Source of the DNA: Streptomyces antimycoticus
Lineage (GTDB): Bacteria; Actinomycetota; Actinomycetes; Streptomycetales; Streptomycetaceae
NCBI RefSeq assembly: GCF_005405925.1
Contig: NZ_BJHV01000001.1
Coordinates: 3,286,001 to 3,350,000 of the forward strand
Direction of reading: 5' to 3'
DNA length: 64,000 nucleotides
The notes under the pieces are model-generated. The model searched no databases, had not been told where the DNA came from, and saw only the letters and a program-made list of their open reading frames with translations. The position numbers and the translations under genes are program-made. Positions within the stretch are counted from its first letter, which is position 1. Every line of letters starts with the position of its first letter. Shown here piece by piece: positions 1-8,988 of this stretch.

Positions 1-488
1 AAGGCGGGGACGGCCCAGGGCAGGATCAGCAGCGACCGGTAGAGGGTGCGCCCGGCGAACCGCCGGTTGAGCAGCACGGCCAAGCCCAGGCCGATCGAGA
101 AGGTGAGCGCCACACAGCAGACGGTCCAGGTGACGGTCCAGCCGAGCCGGTCCCAGAAGACCTGGTCCTGCAGGATGGCCTTGAAGTTGTCGAGGCCGAC
201 GTTCTTGTAGGTGGCGGGGATGTGGTTGATCCCGATGGTGCGCTCGACGTTGGCCTCGTTGGCGTCGGTCAGCGACAGGTACAGGCCGCGGCCCAGCGGA
301 TAGCCGATGATCAGCCCGATGACGATCACGACGGGCGCGACCATCGCCCAGGCGTACCAGTGGCGGGCCAGCGCATTGCGGATCCGGCCGCGTGGCGGAG
401 TGCCATCCTTGTGAAGCTGGCCGCCCCGGCCGCGGGCGCCCTTCGCGCCCGCGGCCGGGTCCAGCGGCCGGCTGGTGTCGACAGCCAT
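1..488 (-). CDS. malF: Maltose/sugar ABC transporter permease, MalF type (C-terminus off the left edge)
   Basis: Inner-membrane permease of a binding-protein-dependent sugar importer. Translating the minus strand from the ATG at 488 gives a basic, glycine-rich cytoplasmic N-terminus, then a first membrane helix around residues 35-55 (WAMVAPVVIVIGLIIGYP) followed by the usual periplasmic stretch (LSLTDAN) and a second membrane segment. Only about 162 residues lie in the window, so the EAA loop that contacts the ATPase is not visible. It begins 11 bases after the malE stop in the same direction, the standard malE-malF order. Assignment to maltose rather than another sugar rests on the neighbouring malE, alpha-glucosidase and LacI-type regulator. 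Confidence 0.85.
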   Translation of the reverse strand, partial: MAVDTSRPLDPAAGAKGARGRGGQLHKDGTPPRGRIRNALARHWYAWAMVAPVVIVIGLIIGYPLGRGLYLSLTDANEANVERTIGINHIPATYKNVGLDNFKAILQDQVFWDRLGWTVTWTVCCVALTFSIGLGLAVLLNRRFAGRTLYRSLLILPWAVPA

Positions 489-499
489 CGTCGCCGGCC

Positions 500-1780
500 C
501 TACTTCCAGTCGCCCTTGAGGAGCTTGCGGTACGCGTCACCGGCCGACTTCGCGGCCTTCTCGGGTGAGGTCTTGCCGGTGAGGACGTTCGGGAACTGCA
601 CCAGGATCGCCTGGAAGAGGCTGTTGCCCTCGGGGATCCAGGGGCGCTCGACGGCCTTGTCGACGGCGGCCTTGAAGAACTTCACATTGGGGTTCGCGGC
701 CACCGACTTGTTGGAGTAGACGGAGGTGCGGGTGGGCAGCAGGGAGAGCTTCTCGGTGGTCTTGGCCTGGACCTCGGCCGAGCTCATGTACTGGGCGAAG
801 GCGTAGGAGGCGTCCAGGTTCTTCGACCCGGCGTAGACGGTGAGGTTCTGGCCGCCCTGCGGGGCGCCCTGGCCCTTGCTGCCGGCCGGGACGGGGACCA
901 CTCCGAGGTTGGACTTGTCCTTGAACGCCTTGCCCGCGAGGGTGTCCTCGATCGCCCACGGCCCGTTGATCGTCATCGCGACGTCGCCGTTCTTGATGGC
1001 GTTCTGCATGTTGTCCCAGCCGTCGGTGGCGTCGGTCTCCGCCGCCTTGGAGGTGACCAGGTCCCGGGCGGCCGCGAACGCCTTGATGCCGGGCTCGTCG
1101 TCGATGGTGACCTTCTTGGCGCCGGTGTCGAGGAGGTCGCCGCCCTCGCCGTAGATGAAGGGCAGGTACCAGTAGGCGTCGTCGCCGCGCAGATACAGAC
1201 CGGTCTTGCCGGTCTTCTCCTTGATCTTCTTGGCGGCGGCCTTGAGCTCGGTCCAGTCCTTGGGCGGCTGGACTCCGGCGTCCCCCAGCATCTTCTTGTT
1301 GTAGAAGAGGCCGAGGGTGTCGATGACCTGCGGTACGGCGTAGGTCTTGCCCTTGAACTTGGCACCGGCCAGGGCCTTGGGCAGATAGTCGGACTGGTCC
1401 GCGAGGGCGGGGGTGCCGTCCAGCGGGGCGAGATAGCCGATGTTGGCGAGGTCCTGGGTCCAGGCGACCTCGGTGCGCAGCACATCGGGCGCGCCGGAGC
1501 CGCCGGAGCCCGCGGCGTTCTTGAACTTGGCCAGTGCCTCGCCGAAGGGCACATTGACGTAGTTGACCTTGACGTCGGGGTGCTTCTTCTCAAAGCCGAG
1601 GGCGAGCTCCTTGTAGGTGCCCTTCTCCGCCTCGTTCGACGTATCCCAGTAGGTCACGGTGCCGGAGAGGTTGCCGCCGGACTTCTTGTCGCCGCCGCTG
1701 CCGCCGTCGTCACCGCCGCATGCCGTCGCCGCGAGCGCCATGGCCGCGACGAGTGCGGTGGCCGCTATGCCACGTCGCAT
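500..1780 (-). CDS. malE: Maltose/maltodextrin-binding lipoprotein MalE
   Basis: Extracellular solute-binding lipoprotein that captures maltose or maltodextrins and delivers them to the MalFG permease. The ATG at 1780 is preceded by an AGGAG ribosome site 6 bases upstream. A longer frame is open to 1894 but includes the promoter region, so it was rejected. The 426-residue product starts with a short signal peptide and a lipobox (AATAC) with Cys21, followed by a Gly/Asp/Ser linker and the family-1 solute-binding fold (TYWDTSNEAEK near the N-terminus, NGPWAIED near residue 280). First gene of an operon with malF. It is divergent from the alpha-glucosidase gene. Expression is probably repressed by the MalR encoded at 3730. 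Confidence 0.93.
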   Translation of the reverse strand: MRRGIAATALVAAMALAATACGGDDGGSGGDKKSGGNLSGTVTYWDTSNEAEKGTYKELALGFEKKHPDVKVNYVNVPFGEALAKFKNAAGSGGSGAPDVLRTEVAWTQDLANIGYLAPLDGTPALADQSDYLPKALAGAKFKGKTYAVPQVIDTLGLFYNKKMLGDAGVQPPKDWTELKAAAKKIKEKTGKTGLYLRGDDAYWYLPFIYGEGGDLLDTGAKKVTIDDEPGIKAFAAARDLVTSKAAETDATDGWDNMQNAIKNGDVAMTINGPWAIEDTLAGKAFKDKSNLGVVPVPAGSKGQGAPQGGQNLTVYAGSKNLDASYAFAQYMSSAEVQAKTTEKLSLLPTRTSVYSNKSVAANPNVKFFKAAVDKAVERPWIPEGNSLFQAILVQFPNVLTGKTSPEKAAKSAGDAYRKLLKGDWK

Positions 1781-2043
1781 CTGAACTCCTCCAAAGCCGG
1801 CCGCTCCGTCGCGGCCCCGGGTTGCGGAGGAACGTAACAGGGCCGCAAGCCCACCGAAAGAGATTGCGGCAAATTTCTGCAAGGCGCTCGGCATCGTTAC
1901 GTCCGCGTGTCCCCGCGGTAGCCGCTCCGCTCCCGGTCAGGCGCTTGACATGCGCCCACAGCACGACCGGAGCCCCCGCCAAGGGCACCAGCGCGCCCTG
2001 CAAGCTCTTCCGCAAGGCATTGCAGAGCTGTTACGTTCGCGCC
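1781..2043. promoter_or_regulatory. Divergent malE / alpha-glucosidase promoter region with GCAAG-type operators
   Basis: Both promoters carry the same 11-base box CTGTTACGTTC in the direction of transcription: on the plus strand at 2029-2039 and inverted at 1830-1840. Each contains TACGTT as a plausible -10 (2032-2037; 1831-1836 on the minus strand). On the alpha-glucosidase side the predicted transcription start falls on the ATG at 2044, with no Shine-Dalgarno, so that mRNA looks leaderless. Several GCAAG / CTTGC heptamer-like motifs (near 1845, 1864-1883, 2000-2025) overlap both promoters. They resemble LacI/MalR-type half sites in streptomycete mal loci. Operator function is inferred. Confidence 0.6.
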
Positions 2044-3704
2044 ATGACCCAGGAGCTCACGACCTCCCTTCCCACCGAGCCGGTGCGACCGTCAAAGGGC
2101 CCCGGATGGTGGCGCGACGCCGTCATCTACCAGGTGTACGTGCGGTCCTTCGCCGACAGCGACGGCGACGGGATCGGCGATCTGCGCGGGGTGCGGGAGC
2201 GGCTGCCGCACCTCGCCGGGCTGGGTGTGGACGCCGTCTGGCTGACCCCCTTCTACGCCTCCCCGCAGGCCGACGGCGGCTACGACGTGGCCGACTACCG
2301 CACCGTGGACCCGCTCTTCGGCACCCTCGGCGACGCCGACGACCTGGTGCGCACCGCCCATGAGCTGGGGCTGAAGGTGATCGTGGACGTCGTCCCGAAC
2401 CACAGCTCGGACCAGCACCCATGGTTCCGCGAGGCGCTCGCCGACCGGCCCGGCGGCGCGGCCCGCACCCGGTACCACTTCCGCAGCGGCCGCGGCGCCC
2501 ACGGCGAACTGCCGCCGAACGACTGGGAGTCGGTCTTCGGCGGCCCCGCCTGGACCCGTACCACCGATCCGGACGGCACCCCCGGCGAGTGGTATCTGCA
2601 CCTCTTCGCCCCCGAGCAGCCCGACCTCAACTGGGACTCCCCCGAGGTGCGCGCCGAATTCGACTCGGTGCTGCGCTTCTGGCTGGACCTGGGCGTGGAC
2701 GGCTTCCGGATCGATGTCGCCCACGGCATGGTCAAGGCCGCCGGGCTGCCCGACATCGGCCGTACCGAACAGGCCAAGCTGATCGGCTCCCAGGTGCTGC
2801 CGTTCTTCGACCAGGACGGGGTGCACGAGATCCACCGCTCCTGGCGCCGGCTGCTGGACTCCTACCCCGGTGACCGGATCGGCGTCGCCGAGGCATGGGC
2901 GCCCACCTCCGAGCGGCTGGCCCTGTACGTACGCCCCGACGAGCTGCACCAGGCGTTCAACTTCCAGTTCCTCAAGTGCCCGTGGGACGCGGCCGCGATG
3001 CGCGAGGTGATCGACGAGTCGCTGGCCGCGACCCGCTCCGTCGGCGCCCCCACCACCTGGGTGCTCTCCAACCACGATGTGGTCCGGCACACCACCCGCT
3101 ACGCCGACGGCGGCCCGGAGCGGGGGCTCGCCCGCGCCCGTGCCGCGGCCCTGCTCACCCTCGCGCTGCCCGGCTCGTCCTATCTCTACCAGGGCGAGGA
3201 GCTGGGCCTTCCCGAGGTGACCGATCTGCCGGACGAGCTGCGCCAGGACCCGGCCTTCTTCCGCACCTCCCCCGACGGGGAGGACGGCCAGAACGGTCAG
3301 GACGGCTTCCGCGACGGCTGCCGGGTACCCCTGCCCTGGACCCGCTCCGGCGAGAGCTACGGCTTCGGTCCCGGCGGTAGCTGGCTGCCCCAGCCGGACG
3401 ACTGGTCCGGGCTGTCCGTCGAGGCGCAGACCGGCGACCCCGGCTCGACGCTGGAGCTCTACCGCGGCGCGCTCGCGCTCCGCCGTGAGCTGCCGGGCCT
3501 GGGGACGGGCCGATGAACTGGCTGGAGGCCCCGGCGGGGGTGCTCGCGCTGTCCCGGCCGGGCCTGGTGTGCACGCTCAACACGCTCGGGGAAGAGGTCG
3601 AACTGCCGGTCCCGGGGCGTGCGCTGCTGTCGTCGGCGCCGCTTGCGTACGGGGCCGGAACCGTACGCATTCCGCCTGATTCGTGCGCGTGGTGGGCAAT
3701 CTGA
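2044..3704 (+). CDS. GH13 alpha-glucosidase, frame broken near its C-terminus
   Basis: Cytoplasmic alpha-glucosidase that would hydrolyse imported maltose or maltodextrins to glucose. All four GH13 regions are present: DVVPNH near residue 115, GFRIDVAHG with the nucleophile Asp near 223, GVAEAW with the acid/base Glu near 283, and SNHD near 343. There is no signal peptide. The frame from ATG 2044 stops at 3516 after GLGTGR, but the typical C-terminal beta domain (MNWLEAPAGVLALSR ... PPDSCAWW) continues in another frame from ATG 3513 to 3704. One missing base around 3505-3513 explains this. The two pieces overlap as ATGA, so reinitiation could also occur. Either a consensus error or a real split gene. 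Confidence 0.85.
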
Positions 3705-3729
3705 CACGCGACCGGTACAGTCCCACTCC

Positions 3730-4782
3730 ATGACCGCACGGCTTGCTGACATCGCAGCCCAGGCGGGGGTCAGCGAAGCCACCGTCAGCCGCGTCCTCAA
3801 CGGCAGGCCGGGGGTGGCCGCGGCCACCCGCGAGTCCGTCCTCGCCGCTCTGGACGTCCTCGGCTATGAGCGGCCCGTGCGGTTGCGGCAGCGCAGCGCC
3901 GGGCTGGTGGGACTGATCACCCCCGAGCTGGAGAACCCGATCTTCCCCGCGCTCGCCCAGGTCATCGGGCAGGCGCTCACCCGGCAGGGCTACACCCCGG
4001 TGCTGGCCACCCAGACTCCCGGCGGCTCGACGGAGGACGAGCTGACCGAGATGCTGGTGGACCGGGGCGTGGCCGGGATCATCTTCGTCTCGGGGCTGCA
4101 CGCGGACACCTCGGCCGATATGCAGCGCTATGACCAGCTGCGCGGCCAGGGTGTTCCGTTCGTGCTGGTGGACGGCTTCTCGCCGAAGGTGCGGGCGCCG
4201 TTCATCTCTCCCGACGACCGGGCGGCGATGGGGCTGGCGGTCACCCATCTGGTCTCGCTCGGGCACACCCGGATCGGTCTCGCGCTCGGGCCGAAGCGGT
4301 TCGTTCCCGTACTGCGCAAGATCGAAGGCTTCCAGCAGGCGATGCGGGACCGGCTGGGGCTGTCCCCGGAGGAGTCCGAGGAGCTGATCCAGCATTCGCT
4401 GTACACCCTGGAGGGCGGCCAGGCGGCGGCGACCGCGTTGATCGACCGAGGCTGTACGGCGGTGGTGTGCGCGAGCGACATGATGGCGCTGGGCGCCATC
4501 CGGGCGGCCCGGCAGCGGGGTCTGGGGGTCCCTCAGAACATCTCGGTGGTCGGCTTCGACGACTCCCCGCTGATCGCCTTCACCGATCCGCCGCTGACCA
4601 CGATCCGCAAGCCGGTGCAGTCGATGGGGCAGGCGGCGGTGCGGGCGCTGCTGGAGGAGATCGGCGGCACCCCGGCCCCGCCCAGCGAGTTCGTCTTCCT
4701 GCCCGAACTGGTGGTGCGCGGCTCGACGGCGTCGGCCCACGGGGTGGAGGCGCGGAGCCGGGCGGCCGGGGGCGCGGCCTAG
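3730..4782 (+). CDS. malR: LacI-family transcriptional repressor, MalR
   Basis: DNA-binding repressor, 350 residues. The N-terminal LacI helix-turn-helix is unmistakable (LADIAAQAGVSEATVSRVLNGRPGV, residues 4-27), with a hinge helix at about residues 45-60 followed by a periplasmic-binding-protein-like effector domain (GLVGLITPELENPIF; VVGFDDSPLIAFTDPPLTTI near the end). The ATG at 3730 starts exactly at the helix-turn-helix; the longer open frame upstream was rejected because it runs through the end of the alpha-glucosidase gene. It lies 25 bases after the alpha-glucosidase gene in the same direction and probably shares its transcript. Likely ligand is maltose or a derivative, and likely target is the 1781-2043 region. 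Confidence 0.92.
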   Translation: MTARLADIAAQAGVSEATVSRVLNGRPGVAAATRESVLAALDVLGYERPVRLRQRSAGLVGLITPELENPIFPALAQVIGQALTRQGYTPVLATQTPGGSTEDELTEMLVDRGVAGIIFVSGLHADTSADMQRYDQLRGQGVPFVLVDGFSPKVRAPFISPDDRAAMGLAVTHLVSLGHTRIGLALGPKRFVPVLRKIEGFQQAMRDRLGLSPEESEELIQHSLYTLEGGQAAATALIDRGCTAVVCASDMMALGAIRAARQRGLGVPQNISVVGFDDSPLIAFTDPPLTTIRKPVQSMGQAAVRALLEEIGGTPAPPSEFVFLPELVVRGSTASAHGVEARSRAAGGAA

Positions 4783-4907
4783 ACCTCGGCCGGGGGACGT
4801 AGCCGTACATACGCCCTATAGAGGACCCCCGGACCAGGACATAAGCAATGAAGACCCGATGCCGCGGATGATCTGCGGGTGGACGTCGTCTGGCAGACTG
4901 TTGCCCT

Positions 4908-5756
4908 ATGGGTGGAGCGACTATCAGGACGACGGCGGGCCGAATGGCCACCCCGGCACCTCTCGCGGACACCGATGCGGCACGGGCGCCGCACCACACC
5001 CTGATGGACCGGTTGCGTACGCCCAGAAGGCCCCGGCTCTGGTTCGAGATCGTCCTCATCGCCGTCAGTTACTGGACTTATTCGCTGATTCGCAACGCCG
5101 TCCCGGAGCAGCGGCCGGAGGCGCTGCGCAACGCGGGCTGGATCTGGGAGTGGGAGCACCGGCTCGGCATGGCCTTCGAACGGGGCGTCAACCACGCGAT
5201 CGACTCGGTCAGCTGGCTGATCGTGGGCATGAACTACTACTACGCGACGCTCCACTTCATCGTGACGCTCGGCGTACTGGTGTGGCTCTACCACTGGCAT
5301 CCGGGCCGTTACGCCGCCACCCGGCTGGCGCTCTTCGCGACCACGGGCGTGGCCCTGCTCGGCTACTACTTCTTTCCGCTGGCCCCGCCCCGGCTGATGA
5401 GCGGCGGCCATTTCATCGACACCGTGGTGGCGCACAACACCTGGGGCTCGATGGCCTCGGGAAACCTCGCCGATATGTCGAACCAGTACGCGGCGATGCC
5501 CTCGATGCACATCGGCTGGTCGCTGTGGTGCGGTCTGACCATCGCCACGCTGGCCCGTCCGGTGTGGGTGAAGGTGCTGGGGCTGCTCTACCCCTCGGCC
5601 ACGCTGTTGGTGATCGTCGCCACCGCCAACCACTTCTGGATGGACGCGGTCGGCGGGGTCGTCTGTCTCTCCTTCGGTTTCGTGCTGTCGTGCGCCTGGT
5701 ACGGCTCGCTGCCGTACCGGCTGCCGAAGCAGGTGGCCGTGATCTGCACGGCTTGA
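4908..5756 (+). CDS. PAP2-superfamily integral membrane phosphatase/phosphotransferase
   Basis: Polytopic membrane protein of up to 282 residues with about six hydrophobic segments (from IVLIAVSYWTYS near residue 48 to the C-terminus). PAP2-type catalytic motifs are visible: AMPSMHIGW near residue 197 and ANHFWMD near residue 240, corresponding to the SxxxH and HxxxD pairs. The arrangement resembles the inositol-phosphorylceramide-synthase-like (PAP2_3) subgroup, so it may act on a lipid phosphate. Substrate unknown. ATG 4908 has no clear ribosome site; the in-frame ATG at 4944 is an alternative start that loses only polar residues. It stands alone between malR and the HAD phosphatase. Confidence 0.82.
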   Translation: MGGATIRTTAGRMATPAPLADTDAARAPHHTLMDRLRTPRRPRLWFEIVLIAVSYWTYSLIRNAVPEQRPEALRNAGWIWEWEHRLGMAFERGVNHAIDSVSWLIVGMNYYYATLHFIVTLGVLVWLYHWHPGRYAATRLALFATTGVALLGYYFFPLAPPRLMSGGHFIDTVVAHNTWGSMASGNLADMSNQYAAMPSMHIGWSLWCGLTIATLARPVWVKVLGLLYPSATLLVIVATANHFWMDAVGGVVCLSFGFVLSCAWYGSLPYRLPKQVAVICTA

Positions 5757-5880
5757 TCGTCCCCGGCGGAGCCGCCATTCTCTGTTCCGCATGTCCGACA
5801 TGAGTTCAGGGGCTCCATGTGTCGCGCTGATCGACGCGGAATGAGCACGATGAGCGTGACGAAAGGGACCACCGGCCACC

Positions 5881-6804
5881 GTGCACACCGCCGACACCGC
5901 TGACGCTGCTGTATCCGCGTCCGTACCTGCCTCCGCCGTATCCGTCACCGGGGCCGTCGCCGCTCCGGGCGTGCTGCTCCCCCGGCCCCGTACCGCCGGG
6001 CGGCCGCGCTTCCCGCTGGTGGCCACCGACCTCGACGGCACCCTGCTGCGCAAGGATCTGACGGTCTCGCCCCGCACCCGTGAGGCGCTCGCCCTCGTCC
6101 GGGCCGCCGGGGCGCGGCATCTGGTGGTCACCGGGCGTCCGGCCGCGTCCTGCCGGGAGTTCCTGGTCGCGATCGGCTACCGGGGGCTCGCGGTGTGCGG
6201 ACAGGGCGCGCAGTTGTACGACGCCTCCGCGGACCGGCTGCTGGTCTCGGCGTCGCTGGACCGGGAGCTGGCCCGGTCGGTGGTGGAGCGCACGGAGGAG
6301 GCGCTGGGCGCGGGGCCGCTGGAGCTCGCCGTGGTGACGGCGGCGCCCGAGAACCGCTTCGTCGTCACCGCCCGCTTCACCGACCGGAGGCGCCCGGAGT
6401 GGGGGCTGGCCGAGCGGGAGGAGCTGTGGGCGGCACCGATCGAAAAGGTGCTGATGCGCCATCGGGCGGTGGCCGACGGGCTGGTCGCGGCGGCCGCGGA
6501 GCGGGTGGGCGCGGGCGAGGTGGCGGTGACCCACTCCGAGAAGGGCATGATCGAGGTGCTCCCCGCCGGCACGGACAAGGGGGTGGGGCTGCAACTGGCC
6601 GCCGACCGCATGGGGTTCACCCCCGCGGAGACGGTCGCGTTCGGCGACATGCCCAATGACCTTCCGCTGCTGGGCTGGGCCGGATACGGGGTCGCGATGG
6701 GCAACGCGCATCCGGATCTGATGGCGATAGCCGACGAGGTGGCGCCGTCCCATGAAGAGGACGGGGTCGCGGTGGTGCTTGAACGGCTGTTCGCCCATCC
6801 TTGA
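5881..6804 (+). CDS. HAD-superfamily (Cof-type, IIB) sugar/nucleotide phosphatase
   Basis: Cytosolic haloacid-dehalogenase-type phosphatase, 307 residues from GTG 5881. Motif I is VATDLDGTLL near residue 48 (nucleophile Asp and acid Asp). Motif II lies in HLVVTGRP near 80. The C-terminal GDMPNDLPLL near residue 254 supplies the Mg-binding aspartates, and KGVGL precedes it. A large cap between residues 90 and 200 fits the Cof/SPP (C2B) class, which act on phosphosugars and similar small molecules. The first 40 residues are Ala/Val-rich and poorly conserved in type, so a later start is possible. No operon partner: the next gene has its own promoter. Confidence 0.87.
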   Translation: MHTADTADAAVSASVPASAVSVTGAVAAPGVLLPRPRTAGRPRFPLVATDLDGTLLRKDLTVSPRTREALALVRAAGARHLVVTGRPAASCREFLVAIGYRGLAVCGQGAQLYDASADRLLVSASLDRELARSVVERTEEALGAGPLELAVVTAAPENRFVVTARFTDRRRPEWGLAEREELWAAPIEKVLMRHRAVADGLVAAAAERVGAGEVAVTHSEKGMIEVLPAGTDKGVGLQLAADRMGFTPAETVAFGDMPNDLPLLGWAGYGVAMGNAHPDLMAIADEVAPSHEEDGVAVVLERLFAHP

Positions 6805-6853
6805 GCGGCTCTAGCACCGCACTCGCGACCCGCTGGAGGCACCCGTCACGCCC

Positions 6854-6882
6854 TTGACTGGGCATATAGAACTAAACAAAAT
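6854..6882 (+). promoter_or_regulatory. Housekeeping-type promoter of the threonine-synthase-like gene (leaderless start)
   Basis: TTGACT at 6854-6859 is followed after 17 bases by CAAAAT at 6877-6882, a good match to a sigma-HrdB promoter, in an AT-rich patch that is unusual for this window. The predicted transcription start is 6889-6890, which coincides with an in-frame GTG at 6890. No Shine-Dalgarno is visible, so the transcript is probably leaderless and a TTG start at 6854 would lie inside the promoter. Confidence 0.6.
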
Positions 6883-6889
6883 ATCCAAG

Positions 6890-8031
6890 GTGCGAGCTGA
6901 ACCACGAGCCGAAGCCCACTACGTCGACGAACGCTCCGGAGCCACGTACTCCATCGACGACCCCCGCTGGTGCGGTGACGACGGGGCTCCCCTCACCGTC
7001 TCCGCGCTGCCCGGCATCACCCGCGAGCAGGTGGACACCGGGGCCCGGTCACTCTGGCGCTACCGAGCGGCCCTCCCGGTGCGCATCGACGCCCCGGTGT
7101 CACTGGGTGAAGGGTGCACCCCGCTGGTCGAGAAGGGCTGGGGGAGGATCGGATTCTGTTCAAGCTGGAGTGGTTCAGCCCCACCGGCAGCTTCAAGGAC
7201 CGCGGCACCAGCGTGATGATCTCGCTCCTCGCCCAGCGGGGCGTACCGGAGGTCATCGAGGACAGCTCCGGCAACGGCGGGGCTTCCGTCTCGGCGTACT
7301 GCGCCGCGGCCGGCATCCGGGCCAGGATCCTCGCCCCCGCCACCACCTCCCCCGCGAAGATCCTCCAGAGCCGGGCCTACGGCGCCGAGGTCGAGCTGGT
7401 GCCCGGCGACCGGGACGCCACCGCGGCGGAGGCGCTGCGCCAGTCGGCCCATACGTACTACGCCAGCCACAACTGGCACCCCTTCTTCCTCCAGGGCACC
7501 AAGACCCTGGCGTACGAGCTGTGGGAGGACCTGGGCTTCACCGCACCGGACGCCGTGGTGACCGTGGCGGGCGCGGGCAGCACCGTGCTCGGCTGCGACC
7601 TCGGCTTCTCCGAGCTGCTCGCCGCGGGCCAGATCGCCCGCCGCCCCCGGCTGCTGGTGGCCCAGCCCGCCCACTGCGCACCGTTCCACGCCGCGTTCCG
7701 CGCGGGCACCGAGACCCCGGTGCCGTTCGACCACGCCCCGACCATCGCCGAGGGCACGGCGATCCGGGAGCCCGTCCGCTTCCCCGAGGTGCTGCGCGCC
7801 ATCCGCCGCTCGGACGGCGACATGGCGGCCATCCCGGAGGACGCCATCGCCGCGGCGGTCCGCCGGCTGGCCGCGATGGGGCTGTACGCGGAGCCGACCA
7901 GCGCGACGGCGGCCGCGGCGATCGAGGTCTTCCGGGCCCGGGGCGCGATCCGCCCCGGTGAGACCACGGTGGTGCTGCTGACCGGGTCGGGCCTGAAGGC
8001 GGCGCCCACGATGACGGAGCTCTTCGGATGA
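6890..8031 (+). CDS. Threonine-synthase-like PLP-dependent enzyme (frameshift near 7140)
   Basis: Fold-type II pyridoxal-phosphate enzyme related to threonine synthase. The SLGEGCTPLV motif is read in the frame from 6890, and the rest (FKLEWFSPTGSFKDRG with the PLP lysine, SSGNGGASVSAYCAAAGI binding the phosphate, LLTGSGLKA at the end) is read in the frame ending at 8031. The two frames join if one base is added to the five-G run at 7140-7144. The domain order and continuity argue for a single intact gene and a consensus error. The product would be about 380 residues. It overlaps the next gene by ATGA, so the two are translationally coupled. The true threonine synthase of the organism is probably elsewhere. 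The substrate of this copy is unknown. Confidence 0.8.
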
Positions 8032-8708
8032 CCGAGGAGAGCGTCCAGGAGACGACGGGGACACCCGAGGACGAGCTGCTGCTGCGCGAGGCCGAGAAGA
8101 TCGTGGTCGCCATCGGCCGGATGTTCCCCGGGCTGTGCGAGGTGGTCCTCCACGATCTGCGCAACCCCGACCAGGCCATCCGCGCCATCGAGAGCAATCT
8201 CTCCGGCCGCGAGGTGGGCCAGCCCACCACCGAGCTGGGCCTGGCCCGGATCCAGGATCCCGGCTTCCCCGACATCGTCCAGAACTACGCCAACCGCTTC
8301 CCGGACGGCCGCCCGGCGAAGAGCACCTCGATCGGCATCAAGAACGGCGCGGGCCAGTACGTCGCCGCCATCTGCCTCAACTTGGACGTCTCCCTCTTCG
8401 GGAGCGTCGCCCGCAGCCTCAACAACCTGGTCAGGACCGATGAGCAGCAACAGCCGCTCACCGAGACCCTCCGCGCCCGCACCGCAGCGGAGCTGCGCAC
8501 CGTCATCGAGGAATTCGCCGCCGCCCGCGGCCAGACCCCACGCAGCCTCGGCACCCCCGCCAAGAAGGAACTCGCCCGTACCCTCAAGACCAGCGGCTAC
8601 CTCCAGGTGAAGCACTCCGTCCAGGTGGTCACCGAACTGCTGGGCGTCTCACGGGCCACGGTCTACAACTACCTGCGCTCACCTGATGCCGGAGACCACC
8701 CCGGATGA
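8028..8708 (+). CDS. YheO/DauR-type transcriptional regulator (PAS-like plus helix-turn-helix)
   Basis: Putative DNA-binding regulator of 226 residues. Residues 20-135 form a YheO-like PAS sensor (VLHDLRNPDQAI ... NRFPDGRPAKSTSIGIKNGAGQYVAAICLNLD). Residues 175-215 carry a C-terminal helix-turn-helix (LLGVSRATVYNYL). This architecture is shared with DauR of D-arginine catabolism and with E. coli YheO. The start codon overlaps the stop of the PLP enzyme (ATGA), so the regulator and the enzyme are made together. By analogy it probably senses an amino acid or derivative that the PLP enzyme uses, but this is inference. Complete, with no anomalies. Confidence 0.85.
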   Translation: MTEESVQETTGTPEDELLLREAEKIVVAIGRMFPGLCEVVLHDLRNPDQAIRAIESNLSGREVGQPTTELGLARIQDPGFPDIVQNYANRFPDGRPAKSTSIGIKNGAGQYVAAICLNLDVSLFGSVARSLNNLVRTDEQQQPLTETLRARTAAELRTVIEEFAAARGQTPRSLGTPAKKELARTLKTSGYLQVKHSVQVVTELLGVSRATVYNYLRSPDAGDHPG

Positions 8709-8988
8709 CCCCACCGATGCGGCGCATCGAGGCCCTCGAAGCATTCGCCGCGTCGTTCGCGTGGCCTCACTGACTCCGGTGCGTCCGTGCTTCAACGGGT
8801 GCCAGGTAATCCCGGATCAATCCGACGTAGGCACGGCGCAGAGGTGGTTCCTCCAGATACCCCATATGAGCCGCCCCAGCCCGCGCCACATCTGGTGGTC
8901 GGCGAGGGATACGGAAGAAACGGCCCAGCCGCCCTGCCCTCGGCAGAGCGCCGAGCGGGCGCACCGCGCACCGCGCGACCATGGTGGG
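8709..8988 (-). pseudogene. Possible remnant of an alpha/beta-hydrolase C-terminus in an otherwise empty spacer
   Basis: There is no intact gene here. On the minus strand about 8767-8930 reads FFRIPRRPPDVARAGAAHMG, then YLEEPPLRRAYVGLIRDYL, ending at a stop. The AHMGYLEE segment resembles the region around the catalytic histidine of alpha/beta hydrolases, and nothing of the rest of such a protein is present upstream. It may be a decayed gene end or coincidence. Confidence 0.2.

Noticed and set aside
2092..3090. A 332-residue open frame antisense to the alpha-glucosidase
   Set aside because: Shadow frame; the plus strand has all GH13 motifs.
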